Shown: one piece after another, positions 18,603 through 26,689 of the stretch | Numbering within the stretch: position 1 is the stretch's first letter | How the letters are laid out: every line of letters starts with the position of its first letter | Source of the DNA: Anaerosacchariphilus polymeriproducens | GTDB taxonomy: Bacteria; Bacillota; Clostridia; Lachnospirales; Lachnospiraceae | Assembly (NCBI RefSeq): GCF_003363435.1 | Contig: NZ_QRCT01000028.1 | Coordinates: 1-64,000, forward strand | Length of the DNA: 64,000 bases | Direction: 5' to 3' | Translations under genes and position numbers: made by a program | Notes under the pieces: generated by a model | Database searches by the model: none | What the model was told of the DNA's origin: nothing | What the model saw: the letters and a program-made list of their open reading frames with translations, nothing else

Positions 18603-19925
18603 ATGGATTTATTTGATTATATGAGAGAAAGTACAAGAGAGAAAGAATCTCCTTTAGCATCTCGAATCCGTCCTACAAAGTTAGAGGAAGTAGTAGGACA
18701 GCAGCACATTATTGGGAAAGATAAGCTGCTATTTAGAGCTATTAAAGCAGACAAGCTTAGTTCGCTTATATTTTATGGTCCACCGGGAACAGGGAAGACG
18801 ACCTTAGCTAAGGTAATTGCCAATACGACCAGTGGAGTATTTATGCAGATTAATGCAACGGTTGCCGGAAAAAAAGATATGGAAGCGGTTGTAGAAAAAG
18901 CGAAAGATAATCGTGGGATGTATGGAAAGAAGACCATCTTATTTGTAGATGAGATTCATCGTTTTAATAAAGGGCAACAGGATTATTTATTACCTTTTGT
19001 AGAAGATGGGACTTTGATTTTGATTGGAGCGACTACTGAGAATCCTTTTTTTGAAGTAAATAGTGCATTATTGTCCAGATCAAGTGTTTTTGAACTGAAA
19101 GCATTAGAGAAGGATGAGATTAAACAGCTTTTAAAAAGGGCTGTTTATGATAAAGAAAAAGGTATGGGTGCATATGAAGCCTGTATAGAAGAAGATGCAT
19201 TAGACTTTTTGGCAGAAGTAGCCAATGGAGATGCACGTTCAGCTTTAAATGCAATTGAACTTGGAATTCTTACCACTCCAAGAAACGACGATGGGAAGAT
19301 TTATATTACCATTGACGTAGCGTCTGAATGTATTCAAAAGAGGGTTATTAAATATGATAAAAATGGGGATCAGCATTATGATACCATTTCTGCATTCATT
19401 AAAAGTATGCGGGGTTCAGATCCGGATGCCGCCGTTTATTATCTGGCGCGTCTGCTATATGTAGGAGAAGATATTAAATTCATTGCGAGAAGGATTATGA
19501 TATGTGCAGCAGAGGATGTTGGGAATGCTGATCCTCAGGCATTGGTAGTAGCGACAACAGCAGCTCAGGCGGTCGAGCGTCTAGGAATGCCGGAAGCCAG
19601 AATTGTTTTGGCTCAGGCGGTTACTTATATAGCAACCGCGCCTAAAAGTAATGCTTGTATTTTAGCCATTGATAAAGCGATGGATATTGTTAAGAGTACT
19701 CAAACTGCAGGTATTCCCGCACATTTAAAGGATGCACATTATAAAGGGGCAGCCAAATTGGGACATGGATCCGGATATCAATATGCGCATAATTATCCGA
19801 ACCATTATGTGAAACAGCAGTATTTACCAACTGGTTTAGAGGAAGTACATTTTTACGAACCGACAGATTTGGGTTATGAAAAAACAATCAAAGATTATTT
19901 AAAATTTATAAAAGCAATAGAATAG
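18603..19925 (+). CDS. rarA: Replication-associated recombination protein RarA (MgsA)
   Basis: RarA is a clamp-loader-like AAA+ ATPase acting at stalled replication forks. The 440-residue protein has SRIRPTKLEEVVGQQHI at the N-terminus, Walker A GPPGTGKTT at 59-67, Walker B LFVDEIHRFNK, sensor 1 IGATTENPFFEVN and the C-terminal tetramerisation block around HYKGAAKLGHGSGYQYAHN. The start overlaps nothing, and TTGGAGGA lies 6 bases before the ATG. It follows the Smr gene closely. Confidence 0.95.
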   Translation: MDLFDYMRESTREKESPLASRIRPTKLEEVVGQQHIIGKDKLLFRAIKADKLSSLIFYGPPGTGKTTLAKVIANTTSGVFMQINATVAGKKDMEAVVEKAKDNRGMYGKKTILFVDEIHRFNKGQQDYLLPFVEDGTLILIGATTENPFFEVNSALLSRSSVFELKALEKDEIKQLLKRAVYDKEKGMGAYEACIEEDALDFLAEVANGDARSALNAIELGILTTPRNDDGKIYITIDVASECIQKRVIKYDKNGDQHYDTISAFIKSMRGSDPDAAVYYLARLLYVGEDIKFIARRIMICAAEDVGNADPQALVVATTAAQAVERLGMPEARIVLAQAVTYIATAPKSNACILAIDKAMDIVKSTQTAGIPAHLKDAHYKGAAKLGHGSGYQYAHNYPNHYVKQQYLPTGLEEVHFYEPTDLGYEKTIKDYLKFIKAIE

Positions 19926-19988
19926 GGTGAATGGGTAATACTATTATAAAGATTAGAGCAAAAACAATAGATTAAGAAAGGAATTCAT

Positions 19989-21137
19989 ATGAAAAGACTA
20001 AGTAAAACATTAAAAGGGATTTTATTTATATTTGCAGTAATTATTTTATTTACCGGCTGCGGGAAGGCTGATAAATCAGATAATAATTCAGAAGCAAAAA
20101 TACAAGATGAGGTACAAACAAGAGAAGGGACACAAACAAAAGAAGATATACAAACGAAAGATGAAAAGAGTTCTAAGATTGAAGAAACAAAAGAAGCTTT
20201 GAATATAAAAGAAGCAGCAGCTAAAAAAGAGAAAGCTAAAAAAGAGGAAAATAAAAAAACGAAAGTTCAAAAGAAAGAAGCAGAAAAAAAGGCTTTGAAA
20301 GAAGTGAACGAAACAGTTTATGTAACTGCTTCCAGTGTGAATATGAGAGAGAGCAGTTCGGTAGAAGCAAAAGTAGTTCAAACTCTTACGAAAAGAACTA
20401 AGTTGCAAAGAATTGGATTTAGTAGTGAATGGAGCAAAGTAGTTCTGGATGGAAAGGAAGGTTATATTTCGTCTGAATTTTTAACGACGGAAGAACCAAA
20501 AGCAGCCGGAAGAGTTGTTGCAATTGATGCGGGACATCAACTTCACGGAAACAGTGAACAAGAACCGATTGGACCAGGCGCCTCAGCAACTAAGGCTAAA
20601 GTTACTTCTGGTACAAGCGGATGTGTTACCGGATTACCTGAATATAAATTGAATTTAACAGTTTCTTTGAAGTTAAAAGAGGAATTAATCAAACGTGGTT
20701 ACGAAGTTGTTATGATAAGGGAAACTCATGAAGTAAATATGAGCAATCAAGAACGGGCAGCGGTTGCAAATGACAGTGGAGCTGAGATTTTTGTTAGGAT
20801 TCATGCAAATTCTTCAAATAACAGCGGCGTTAGTGGAGCGCTGACCATATGTCCTACAGCTAACAATCCATATATCAGTAATCTTTATACGGAAAGTAAA
20901 GATTTATCCTCTTCTGTTATTAATAATATTGTATCATCAACAGGAGCAAATAATAAAGGGGTTCTTGAACTTGATAATATGAGTGGAATTAACTGGTGCA
21001 AAATACCGGTCACCATTGTAGAAATGGGATTTATGAGCAATCCATCTGAGGATCAATTACTTGCAGATGATTCTTATCAAAATAAGATGGTTCAGGGTAT
21101 TTCTAATGGAATAGATGAATATTTTGAAAGTCATTAG
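19989..21137 (+). CDS. Lipoprotein N-acetylmuramoyl-L-alanine amidase with SH3 domain
   Basis: The 382-residue protein has a lipoprotein signal with the lipobox FTGC (Cys24). A Lys/Glu/Thr-rich low-complexity linker follows at about 28-105. A bacterial SH3b domain is at about 107-165 (VYVTASSVNMRESS to GYISSEFL). An Amidase_3 domain runs from about 175 to the end, with zinc ligands readable as His183 in IDAGHQL, His in FVRIHANSS and the catalytic Glu in IVEMGFMSNPSED. It should cleave the amide bond between MurNAc and the stem peptide outside the membrane, in wall turnover, division or sporulation. AAAGGAA lies before the ATG. A strong terminator follows. Confidence 0.93.
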   Translation: MKRLSKTLKGILFIFAVIILFTGCGKADKSDNNSEAKIQDEVQTREGTQTKEDIQTKDEKSSKIEETKEALNIKEAAAKKEKAKKEENKKTKVQKKEAEKKALKEVNETVYVTASSVNMRESSSVEAKVVQTLTKRTKLQRIGFSSEWSKVVLDGKEGYISSEFLTTEEPKAAGRVVAIDAGHQLHGNSEQEPIGPGASATKAKVTSGTSGCVTGLPEYKLNLTVSLKLKEELIKRGYEVVMIRETHEVNMSNQERAAVANDSGAEIFVRIHANSSNNSGVSGALTICPTANNPYISNLYTESKDLSSSVINNIVSSTGANNKGVLELDNMSGINWCKIPVTIVEMGFMSNPSEDQLLADDSYQNKMVQGISNGIDEYFESH

Positions 21138-21143
21138 AGAATG

Positions 21144-21185
21144 AAAGGCTGATTCTATGTATTTACATGGAATCAGCCTTTATCT
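21144..21185. terminator. Bidirectional terminator between convergent amidase and nitroreductase genes
   Basis: AAAGGCTGATTC (21144-21155) pairs exactly with GAATCAGCCTTT (21170-21181), and five further pairs extend into the loop. T runs on one side and A runs on the other allow use by both convergent genes. Confidence 0.85.
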
Positions 21186-21227
21186 TTGAATGCATATTTG
21201 GATAATCGATATAATAATTGGAAATTC

Positions 21228-21830
21228 CTATAAAAGGAGTTCTTCAATCGGTAATTTTTTTATAGGGCATGGTTCTTCATCCGGATAACCTAACGTAAGG
21301 AGACTTACAAATCGAATCGTTTCATCCCAATTAAATAATTCTCTAATTTTATTTTCATCAGCCATTTTCACCCAGCAAGTACCTAACCCAAGCTCTGCAG
21401 CTCTCAAAACAATATGTTCAATTGCGATTGCAGCATTAAAAGATACTTCTCCAATAAGATTTTCTAATTGGATATCCTTAAGAGAATCAGCTCTGTTTTG
21501 GATCAAGTTGTAGAATTTATCACCAAGGATATTCAATTTATGTAATTCTTTAATGCTGGACTGTGTTTGAGTGATATATTTTTTAATATCAGCGCAGCAT
21601 ATTATTATCACAGGAGCTTGAGAAACATGCTTTTGATGGAAGGAATATTGAGCTATTTTCTGTCTTGTTTCAAAATCTTTTACTATTTTAAAACGCCAGG
21701 GTTGTGAATTGCAAGCGGATGGAGCAAGTCTGGCACATTCGATTAAATCCATTAGTATCTCATCGGAAATTTCGTCCGGTTTATATTTTCTTATGCTTCG
21801 TCTTTGGGTTATACATTCTTTAACAGTCAT
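21228..21830 (-). CDS. Nitroreductase family protein
   Basis: The 200-residue protein matches the FMN-dependent nitroreductase family. It has RRSIRKYKPDEISDEI at the N-terminus, the active-site region LAPSACNSQPWRFKIV at about 35-50 and the C-terminal GLGTCWVKMADE and TLGYPDE motifs. Such enzymes reduce nitro compounds, quinones or other electrophiles with NAD(P)H. The start codon overlaps the stop of the upstream tetR-like gene by ATGA, so the two are translationally coupled and form a regulator-enzyme operon. The operator before the regulator suggests induction by a reactive substrate. Confidence 0.9.
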   Translation of the reverse strand: MTVKECITQRRSIRKYKPDEISDEILMDLIECARLAPSACNSQPWRFKIVKDFETRQKIAQYSFHQKHVSQAPVIIICCADIKKYITQTQSSIKELHKLNILGDKFYNLIQNRADSLKDIQLENLIGEVSFNAAIAIEHIVLRAAELGLGTCWVKMADENKIRELFNWDETIRFVSLLTLGYPDEEPCPIKKLPIEELLL

Positions 21831-22417
21831 TTTTTTGTATCCTCCTTTGATGTCTTGTTAATTAATGATAATAGATCTTTTAGCATATAATCGAAACCAC
21901 TTTCATCTTTGCTGATTCTGTAATAAATAATGTAACCTTCATAAATAGCAAATGCTTTTTTGGCAGTTATATCAGCCACATTTTTGGATAAACCTGAAAC
22001 TTGCAGAGAACTTGAAAATACATTTATTAATTTTCTCATACCTATTGCATAGGCATTTGTTAAGTCATCTTGAACAAAAGCAAGTTCTAATCCCAGTATT
22101 GCTATTGGGCAGCCGAAATATTTGCCTTCAGATACAGCTTTTTTTATATCAGTTATCATTCGGTTGATAAATATATTCCATGGCTTGGATGATAATGGTA
22201 TGAGCCAATTTCTGAGAATTACATTTCCGTAATAATCTGCTACTTCAAGACCTAAGTCTTTTTTACTGGAAAAATAAAAGTAAAAAGAGCCCTTTGTTGT
22301 ATTTGTTTGTTTTAAAATATCATTAATACCGGTTTTAGAATATCCATTTTTTAAAAATAATTCAGCAGCTGTTTCAATTAATAATAGTTTTGTTTGTTCG
22401 CCTTTACTTGGTTTCAT
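21827..22417 (-). CDS. TetR/AcrR family transcriptional regulator
   Basis: The 196-residue repressor has an N-terminal helix-turn-helix (about 8-55) reading ETAAELFLKNGYSKTGIND and TTKGSFYFYFSSKKDLG. This pattern is shared with the YxaF/LmrA/NemR branch of TetR regulators. The C-terminal ligand domain contains one cysteine (in YFGCPIAI, about residue 99), a possible electrophile sensor, though this is inference. It is co-transcribed with the nitroreductase. The promoter and a matching operator lie directly upstream, so it most likely represses its own operon. GGAG lies 8 bases before the ATG. Confidence 0.88.
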   Translation of the reverse strand: MKPSKGEQTKLLLIETAAELFLKNGYSKTGINDILKQTNTTKGSFYFYFSSKKDLGLEVADYYGNVILRNWLIPLSSKPWNIFINRMITDIKKAVSEGKYFGCPIAILGLELAFVQDDLTNAYAIGMRKLINVFSSSLQVSGLSKNVADITAKKAFAIYEGYIIYYRISKDESGFDYMLKDLLSLINKTSKEDTKK

Positions 22418-22448
22418 GCTAATACTCCATTTATTAAATAATAAAGTA

Positions 22449-22477
22449 ATAATAAACCGAATGGTCTATTTTGTCAA
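22449..22477 (-). promoter_or_regulatory. Sigma-A promoter and TetR-type operator of the nitroreductase operon
   Basis: On the reverse strand TTGACA (22477-22472) is followed after exactly 17 bases by TATTAT (22454-22449). The spacer contains the imperfect palindrome ATAGACC-ATTC-GGTTTAT (22469-22452), which matches TetR-family operators and would block RNA polymerase when bound. Confidence 0.75.
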
Positions 22478-22505
22478 TAAGAAATAAAAAAATGAATAAA
22501 ATATA

Positions 22506-22534
22506 TTGACAACAAATGCTAAGATGATTATACT
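22506..22534 (+). promoter_or_regulatory. Sigma-A promoter of the metal-ATPase gene
   Basis: TTGACA (22506-22511) is followed after exactly 17 bases by TATACT (22529-22534). It diverges from the tetR promoter about 30 bases away. Confidence 0.78.
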
Positions 22535-22535
22535 A

Positions 22536-22559
22536 ACATATGAACAGACGTACATATGT
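22536..22559 (+). promoter_or_regulatory. ArsR/SmtB-type operator upstream of the metal ATPase
   Basis: ACATATG (22536-22542) and CATATGT (22553-22559) are exact inverted arms with 10 bases between, immediately after the -10 box. The arrangement fits the 12-2-12 imperfect palindromes bound by ArsR/SmtB metal sensors. A zinc-type sensor of that family is encoded just after the ATPase. Confidence 0.65.
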
Positions 22560-22580
22560 AATAAGATCGGAGGAATTATT

Positions 22581-24788
22581 ATGTTAAAAGAAAAAGAGAG
22601 AGAGAACGTGTTGAAAGATAACAATTCTAAATCTTGTGGATGCGAATATACGCATAAAGAACATAAAGAAATAGACGAATGTAAAGACAGTTGTATCTAT
22701 ACACTGGAGAATTTAGGATGTGCTCACTGTGCAGCAAAAATGGAGAAAAAAATTCAAGAGCTTCCAAATGTCACAGAGGCAACTATTACTTTTTCTACAA
22801 AGCAATTGCGTTTAAAAGCTAAGGATAAGGAAGTCCTTTTGCCTGAAATACAAAAAATTTGTGAGTCAATTGAATCTGAAGTCAAGGTGGTTCCTAAGGA
22901 GAAAAGAAATAATAAGACGAAGGAAAAACTGGATCATTCACTTGAGATGAAAAAAGAATTTATAGAATTAATAATAGGAATTGGATTTTTTGCATTAGGT
23001 AAATTTTTGGAAGAAACAAAACCTGAATGGTCTTTATTGATGTTTGTAATTTCTTATCTGCTATTAGGAAGAAGCATTTTATTATCGGCAGTCAAGAATC
23101 TGATAAAAGGTCAGGTTTTAGATGAAAATTTTTTAATGAGTGTTGCAACTCTAGGAGCTTTTATAATAAAAGATTATCCGGAAGCTGTAGGAGTTATGCT
23201 TTTCTTTAGAGTTGGAGAATTTTTTGAACATAAAGCGGTTGAAAAAAGTCGTGGTCAAATCATGGATGCCATTGATATGAGACCGGAAGTTGTAAACTTA
23301 GTTAAGGACAAAGAAATTGAAATAATAGATGCACAAGAAGCGGAAGCAGGCCAGATTTTATTAGTTCGTCCTGGAGACCGTATCCCATTAGATGGTAATG
23401 TAGTAGAAGGAGAGAGCAGGATTGACACATCACCAGTAACTGGAGAGCCGGTACCTGTTAAAGTGCAGCCGGGAAGTCAGGTGATTTCAGGTTGTATCAA
23501 TACTTCAGGAGTATTAAAGATAAAAGTTGAAAAAGTATTAGAGGAATCTATGGTTACTCGTATTTTGGATGCAGTGGAAAATGCAGCAGCCAGTAAACCT
23601 AGAATCGAACGTTTTATAACTAGGTTCTCAAGAGTCTATACTCCGATTGTTGTAAGTATTGCTGCAATTACAGCTATCGTACCTTCTTTAATAACTGGTA
23701 ACTGGAATCACTGGGTCTATACAGGTTTAACATTTTTGGTAATTAGTTGTCCGTGTGCATTAGTTTTAAGTGTTCCTTTATCCTTCTTCTCTGGGATAGG
23801 AGCAGGGTCCAAGAAGGGAATATTGTTTAAGGCAGGATCGGCATTGGAAGCATTATATGAAGTGAAAGCGATTGTTATGGATAAAACAGGTACTCTGACA
23901 AAAGGTAATTTTATGGTACAGAAAATACATGCGGTAAATTACATGGAGCCAGATCAAATATTATCCATGGCTGCCAGTTGTGAACAATCTTCGACACATC
24001 CGATTGGGAATAGTATTCTTTTGGCAGCAGAAGAAAAATCGCTTAAAATTGAAAGTCCAAGTGCGATAAAGGAAATTGCTGGTCAGGGAATTAAAGCAGA
24101 TGTAGCAAACGGACAGATTTTGTGTGGAAATAGAAAATTAATGGAAAATCATCAAGTGGCGATTTCAGGTTTGGAACAGAGTGGATCTGGGACTGAAGTA
24201 TTCGTTGCTTTGAATGGAAAATTGGCAGGACAAATTCAAATTTCAGATACGATAAAAGAAGACGCAGCGATGGCAGTTTCAGGTATGAAAAAATTAGGGA
24301 TCCGTACAGCCATGTTGACCGGGGATCAAAAAGAAAGTGCTCAGGCTGTGGCTCAGGAAATTGGAATTGAAGAAGTCTATTCTAAATTATTACCAGAAGA
24401 TAAATTGAATCGTCTAAAGGAAATTAGAAAAAAACATGGATCAGTCATGTTTGTTGGAGATGGTATTAATGATGCACCTGTATTGGCCGGAGCAGACGTT
24501 GGTGCAGCTATGGGAGCTGGTGCAGATGCCGCAATTGTAGCAGCAGATGTAGTGTTCATGACATCCAATATGAGTGCAGTTCTTCAGTCGATTCAGATTG
24601 CAAAAGAAACAAATAAGATAGCTAAGCAGAATGTTATTTTTGCATTAGCAGTAAAAGCAGTTGTAATGATTCTAGGTTTGACCGGGTATGCTTCCATGTG
24701 GATGGCTGTATTTGCAGATTCCGGAGTTGCAATGCTATGTATTTTAAATTCAATTCGGATTCTATATAAGAAGAATCGCCAAATTTAA
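22581..24788 (+). CDS. cadA: Heavy-metal P1B-type ATPase (Zn/Cd/Pb export, CadA/ZntA-like)
   Basis: This 735-residue membrane pump exports divalent soft metals at the cost of ATP. A Cys/His-rich N-terminus (residues about 19-38) precedes a heavy-metal-associated domain with GCAHC (Cys47, Cys50). The membrane metal site is SCPC (Cys390, Cys392), typical of Zn/Cd/Pb transporters. The phosphorylated Asp434 is in DKTGT, with STHPIG and GDGINDAP in the ATP-binding parts. I start at ATG 22581 behind TCGGAGGA; the 25-residue longer frame runs through the operator. The distal ArsR gene and the upstream operator indicate metal-induced expression. Confidence 0.93.
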   Translation: MLKEKERENVLKDNNSKSCGCEYTHKEHKEIDECKDSCIYTLENLGCAHCAAKMEKKIQELPNVTEATITFSTKQLRLKAKDKEVLLPEIQKICESIESEVKVVPKEKRNNKTKEKLDHSLEMKKEFIELIIGIGFFALGKFLEETKPEWSLLMFVISYLLLGRSILLSAVKNLIKGQVLDENFLMSVATLGAFIIKDYPEAVGVMLFFRVGEFFEHKAVEKSRGQIMDAIDMRPEVVNLVKDKEIEIIDAQEAEAGQILLVRPGDRIPLDGNVVEGESRIDTSPVTGEPVPVKVQPGSQVISGCINTSGVLKIKVEKVLEESMVTRILDAVENAAASKPRIERFITRFSRVYTPIVVSIAAITAIVPSLITGNWNHWVYTGLTFLVISCPCALVLSVPLSFFSGIGAGSKKGILFKAGSALEALYEVKAIVMDKTGTLTKGNFMVQKIHAVNYMEPDQILSMAASCEQSSTHPIGNSILLAAEEKSLKIESPSAIKEIAGQGIKADVANGQILCGNRKLMENHQVAISGLEQSGSGTEVFVALNGKLAGQIQISDTIKEDAAMAVSGMKKLGIRTAMLTGDQKESAQAVAQEIGIEEVYSKLLPEDKLNRLKEIRKKHGSVMFVGDGINDAPVLAGADVGAAMGAGADAAIVAADVVFMTSNMSAVLQSIQIAKETNKIAKQNVIFALAVKAVVMILGLTGYASMWMAVFADSGVAMLCILNSIRILYKKNRQI

Positions 24789-24857
24789 ATTTTATCTATT
24801 CATTTGTGGAAAAAAATGATAAAATGAGTCATAAAAGAATTTGGAAGGAAGAGAACG

Positions 24858-25214
24858 ATGGGGTATAAACAAGAAAAATTAGAGTATTTATATGCAGATG
24901 AAGATTTAGTAGAAAAAGTAAATGATAATATGCCCGATGATGAAGAAATATATTTTCTTGCGGAATTGTATAAAGTATTTGCGGATCCAACCAGAATCAA
25001 GATTATGTATGTATTGACAAAGGGGGAGATGTGTGTTAGAGACATTGCCCAAATACTTAATATGACACAGAGTTCGATATCCCATCAGCTGCGTGTTTTA
25101 AAACAAAGCAGATTGGTGAAATTTAAGCGGGAGGGAAAGGTTATTTTTTATTCCCTTGCGGATGAACATGTTTATACAATATTAAATCAAGGATTTGAGC
25201 ACATTGCCGAGTAA
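24858..25214 (+). CDS. ArsR/SmtB family metal sensor repressor
   Basis: The 118-residue winged-helix repressor has the recognition block MTQSSISHQLRVLKQSRLV at about 69-87. The C-terminal helix carries Asp102, His104, His115 and Glu118, with exactly the spacing of the alpha-5 Zn(II) site of SmtB (Asp104, His106, His117, Glu120). One cysteine, Cys59 in EMCVRD, occupies the alpha-3 position used by CadC, but the rest of that site is not evident. It therefore most likely senses zinc and releases the palindrome before the ATPase gene. GGAAGGA lies before the ATG. Confidence 0.92.
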   Translation: MGYKQEKLEYLYADEDLVEKVNDNMPDDEEIYFLAELYKVFADPTRIKIMYVLTKGEMCVRDIAQILNMTQSSISHQLRVLKQSRLVKFKREGKVIFYSLADEHVYTILNQGFEHIAE

Positions 25215-25226
25215 ATGGTAATGTGC
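25199..25226. terminator. Weak hairpin between convergent arsR-like and DUF4364 genes
   Basis: GCACATT (25199-25205) pairs with AATGTGC (25220-25226), spanning the arsR stop codon, and a short T-rich stretch follows. It is the only terminator candidate in the 19-base gap. Confidence 0.4.
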
Positions 25227-25233
25227 TTGATCT

Positions 25234-25752
25234 TTAATTATGCATTAACTGCTTCATAATATATGCATAGATATTTTGACTTTCCTCGTTCCAATTATTG
25301 CAGATTGCTTCTGCCTGTTCTTTGGTAGGAACGGTAAGGGTTAAGTCGATTAAATTAGAATCTTTTTCTTTTACCTGACATCTTACAGCAAAATCTTGAT
25401 TTGTAGTTTTGTAATAATCCGCTAGGATTGAGCCCTCATTTCTAAGCTGAAACTTGTTGTTTTTAAAGTATTCATGAATATCTTCTATGATAGCGTCTGA
25501 TATTTTATTGCCAAAGAAGTTGAGAGTATTTTCACCTTCTTGAGTTAAATGATAATAAGAGCTGTTTCGTATTGTCTCAGCACGAATTAAATCAGAGTCT
25601 ATCATTTCTGAAATTGCCTGTTGTATTGTAAAATAGGTGGTATACTCTTTTTCTAGAATAAAATCAGAAATTTGTGCATTATTTAGAGGAAAATCCACTT
25701 TGTTCAACATATATAAAATAATTAATTTGTATAAAATTATTGATTCTGACAT
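25234..25752 (-). CDS. DUF4364 family protein
   Basis: The 172-residue protein matches DUF4364, a Clostridia-enriched family with a winged-helix-like N-terminus. It has LYKLIILYMLNKVDFPLNNA and TYFTIQQAISEMIDSDLI, then YYHLTQEGENTLNFF. It looks like a small DNA-binding protein, but no target is known. It is the last gene of a reverse-strand unit and begins 3 bases after the radical SAM stop, with CGGAGG about 6 bases before the ATG. That ribosome site lies inside the end of the upstream gene. Confidence 0.8.
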   Translation of the reverse strand: MSESIILYKLIILYMLNKVDFPLNNAQISDFILEKEYTTYFTIQQAISEMIDSDLIRAETIRNSSYYHLTQEGENTLNFFGNKISDAIIEDIHEYFKNNKFQLRNEGSILADYYKTTNQDFAVRCQVKEKDSNLIDLTLTVPTKEQAEAICNNWNEESQNIYAYIMKQLMHN

Positions 25753-25755
25753 CAG

Positions 25756-26685
25756 CTACCTCCGTGACAGTTTTCCCTGCCATGTATCATTTTCTTTTAG
25801 TTTTTTCTGAATGGTATTTAAAACGTATCGTTTACTTTTACTCCACAAAGGAGCTACCAAAAGTTCTTTGGGACCATCACCGGTTAAGCGATGGATAACA
25901 ATATCTTGTGGTAAATATTCTAAACATTCGATTACCAAATCACAATATTCCTCTAGTTGAAAAACAGGAAAAGGATTATTTTTGTAATATTGCGCTAAAT
26001 CTGTATCTGACAGAATATGCAGTAGTTGTAATTTTATGCCCATTATTCCTAAAGTACCTATATAAGAGACAGTTTTTAGGATATCGGATTTTGTTTCGTT
26101 TGGGAGTCCCAAAATAATATGGACTACAATTTTAATATTGCGTATTTGTAATTCTTTTACGGCTGATTCAAAACAAGAAAGTGAATAGCCTCTTCGGATG
26201 AATATGGCGGTGGACTCGTGAATGGTTTGCAGTCCCAATTCAATCCAAACAGGTTTTATCTGATTTAGTTCAGATAAAAGATCCAGAATTTCTAATGAAA
26301 GACAATCCGGTCGTGTTCCAATGGATAAAATGGATATATCAGGATGGGAAATCGCTTGTTTAAAGATATCTCTTAAGTACTCAACAGGCGCATAAGTATT
26401 GGTAAAGGCTTGAAAGTATGCAATATACTTTTTTCCGGTTTGTTTATTAGAGAGTAGAGACTTTCCGGCTTCAATTTGCTCCCAAATGCTTAATCCAGGG
26501 GAAGAAGCGAAATCTCCAGAACCGCCGTGACTGCAAAAGATGCAGCCGCGCTCGTCTAATGTTCCGTCACGATTGGGGCAAGTCATACCACCATTTAATG
26601 CTAGTTTATATATTTTTTCACCGTAATATTCTTTTAAATAGTAATCTAAAGAATAGTAACGTTTTTCATTCCAATGTGTCCTCAT
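25756..26685 (-). CDS. TIGR01212 family radical SAM protein (YhcC/YtqA-like)
   Basis: The 309-residue protein has the cluster motif of the YhcC/YtqA group: CPNRDG followed by GCIFC (cysteines near residues 34, 47 and 50). YLKEYYGEKIYKLALNGG lies upstream, and AYFQAFTNTYAP and IGTRPDCL lie downstream. The family resembles the Elp3-type radical SAM proteins, and its substrate is unproven. It sits 4 bases after the malic enzyme and has no clear Shine-Dalgarno site, so translation probably depends on coupling to the upstream gene. Confidence 0.87.
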   Translation of the reverse strand: MRTHWNEKRYYSLDYYLKEYYGEKIYKLALNGGMTCPNRDGTLDERGCIFCSHGGSGDFASSPGLSIWEQIEAGKSLLSNKQTGKKYIAYFQAFTNTYAPVEYLRDIFKQAISHPDISILSIGTRPDCLSLEILDLLSELNQIKPVWIELGLQTIHESTAIFIRRGYSLSCFESAVKELQIRNIKIVVHIILGLPNETKSDILKTVSYIGTLGIMGIKLQLLHILSDTDLAQYYKNNPFPVFQLEEYCDLVIECLEYLPQDIVIHRLTGDGPKELLVAPLWSKSKRYVLNTIQKKLKENDTWQGKLSRR

Positions 26686-26689
26686 AAGA

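Noticed and set aside
20088-20408. Reverse-strand frame of 106 residues rich in Phe, Leu and Ser
   Set aside because: It is the complement of the Lys/Glu-rich linker of the amidase, has no ribosome site and only low-complexity composition.
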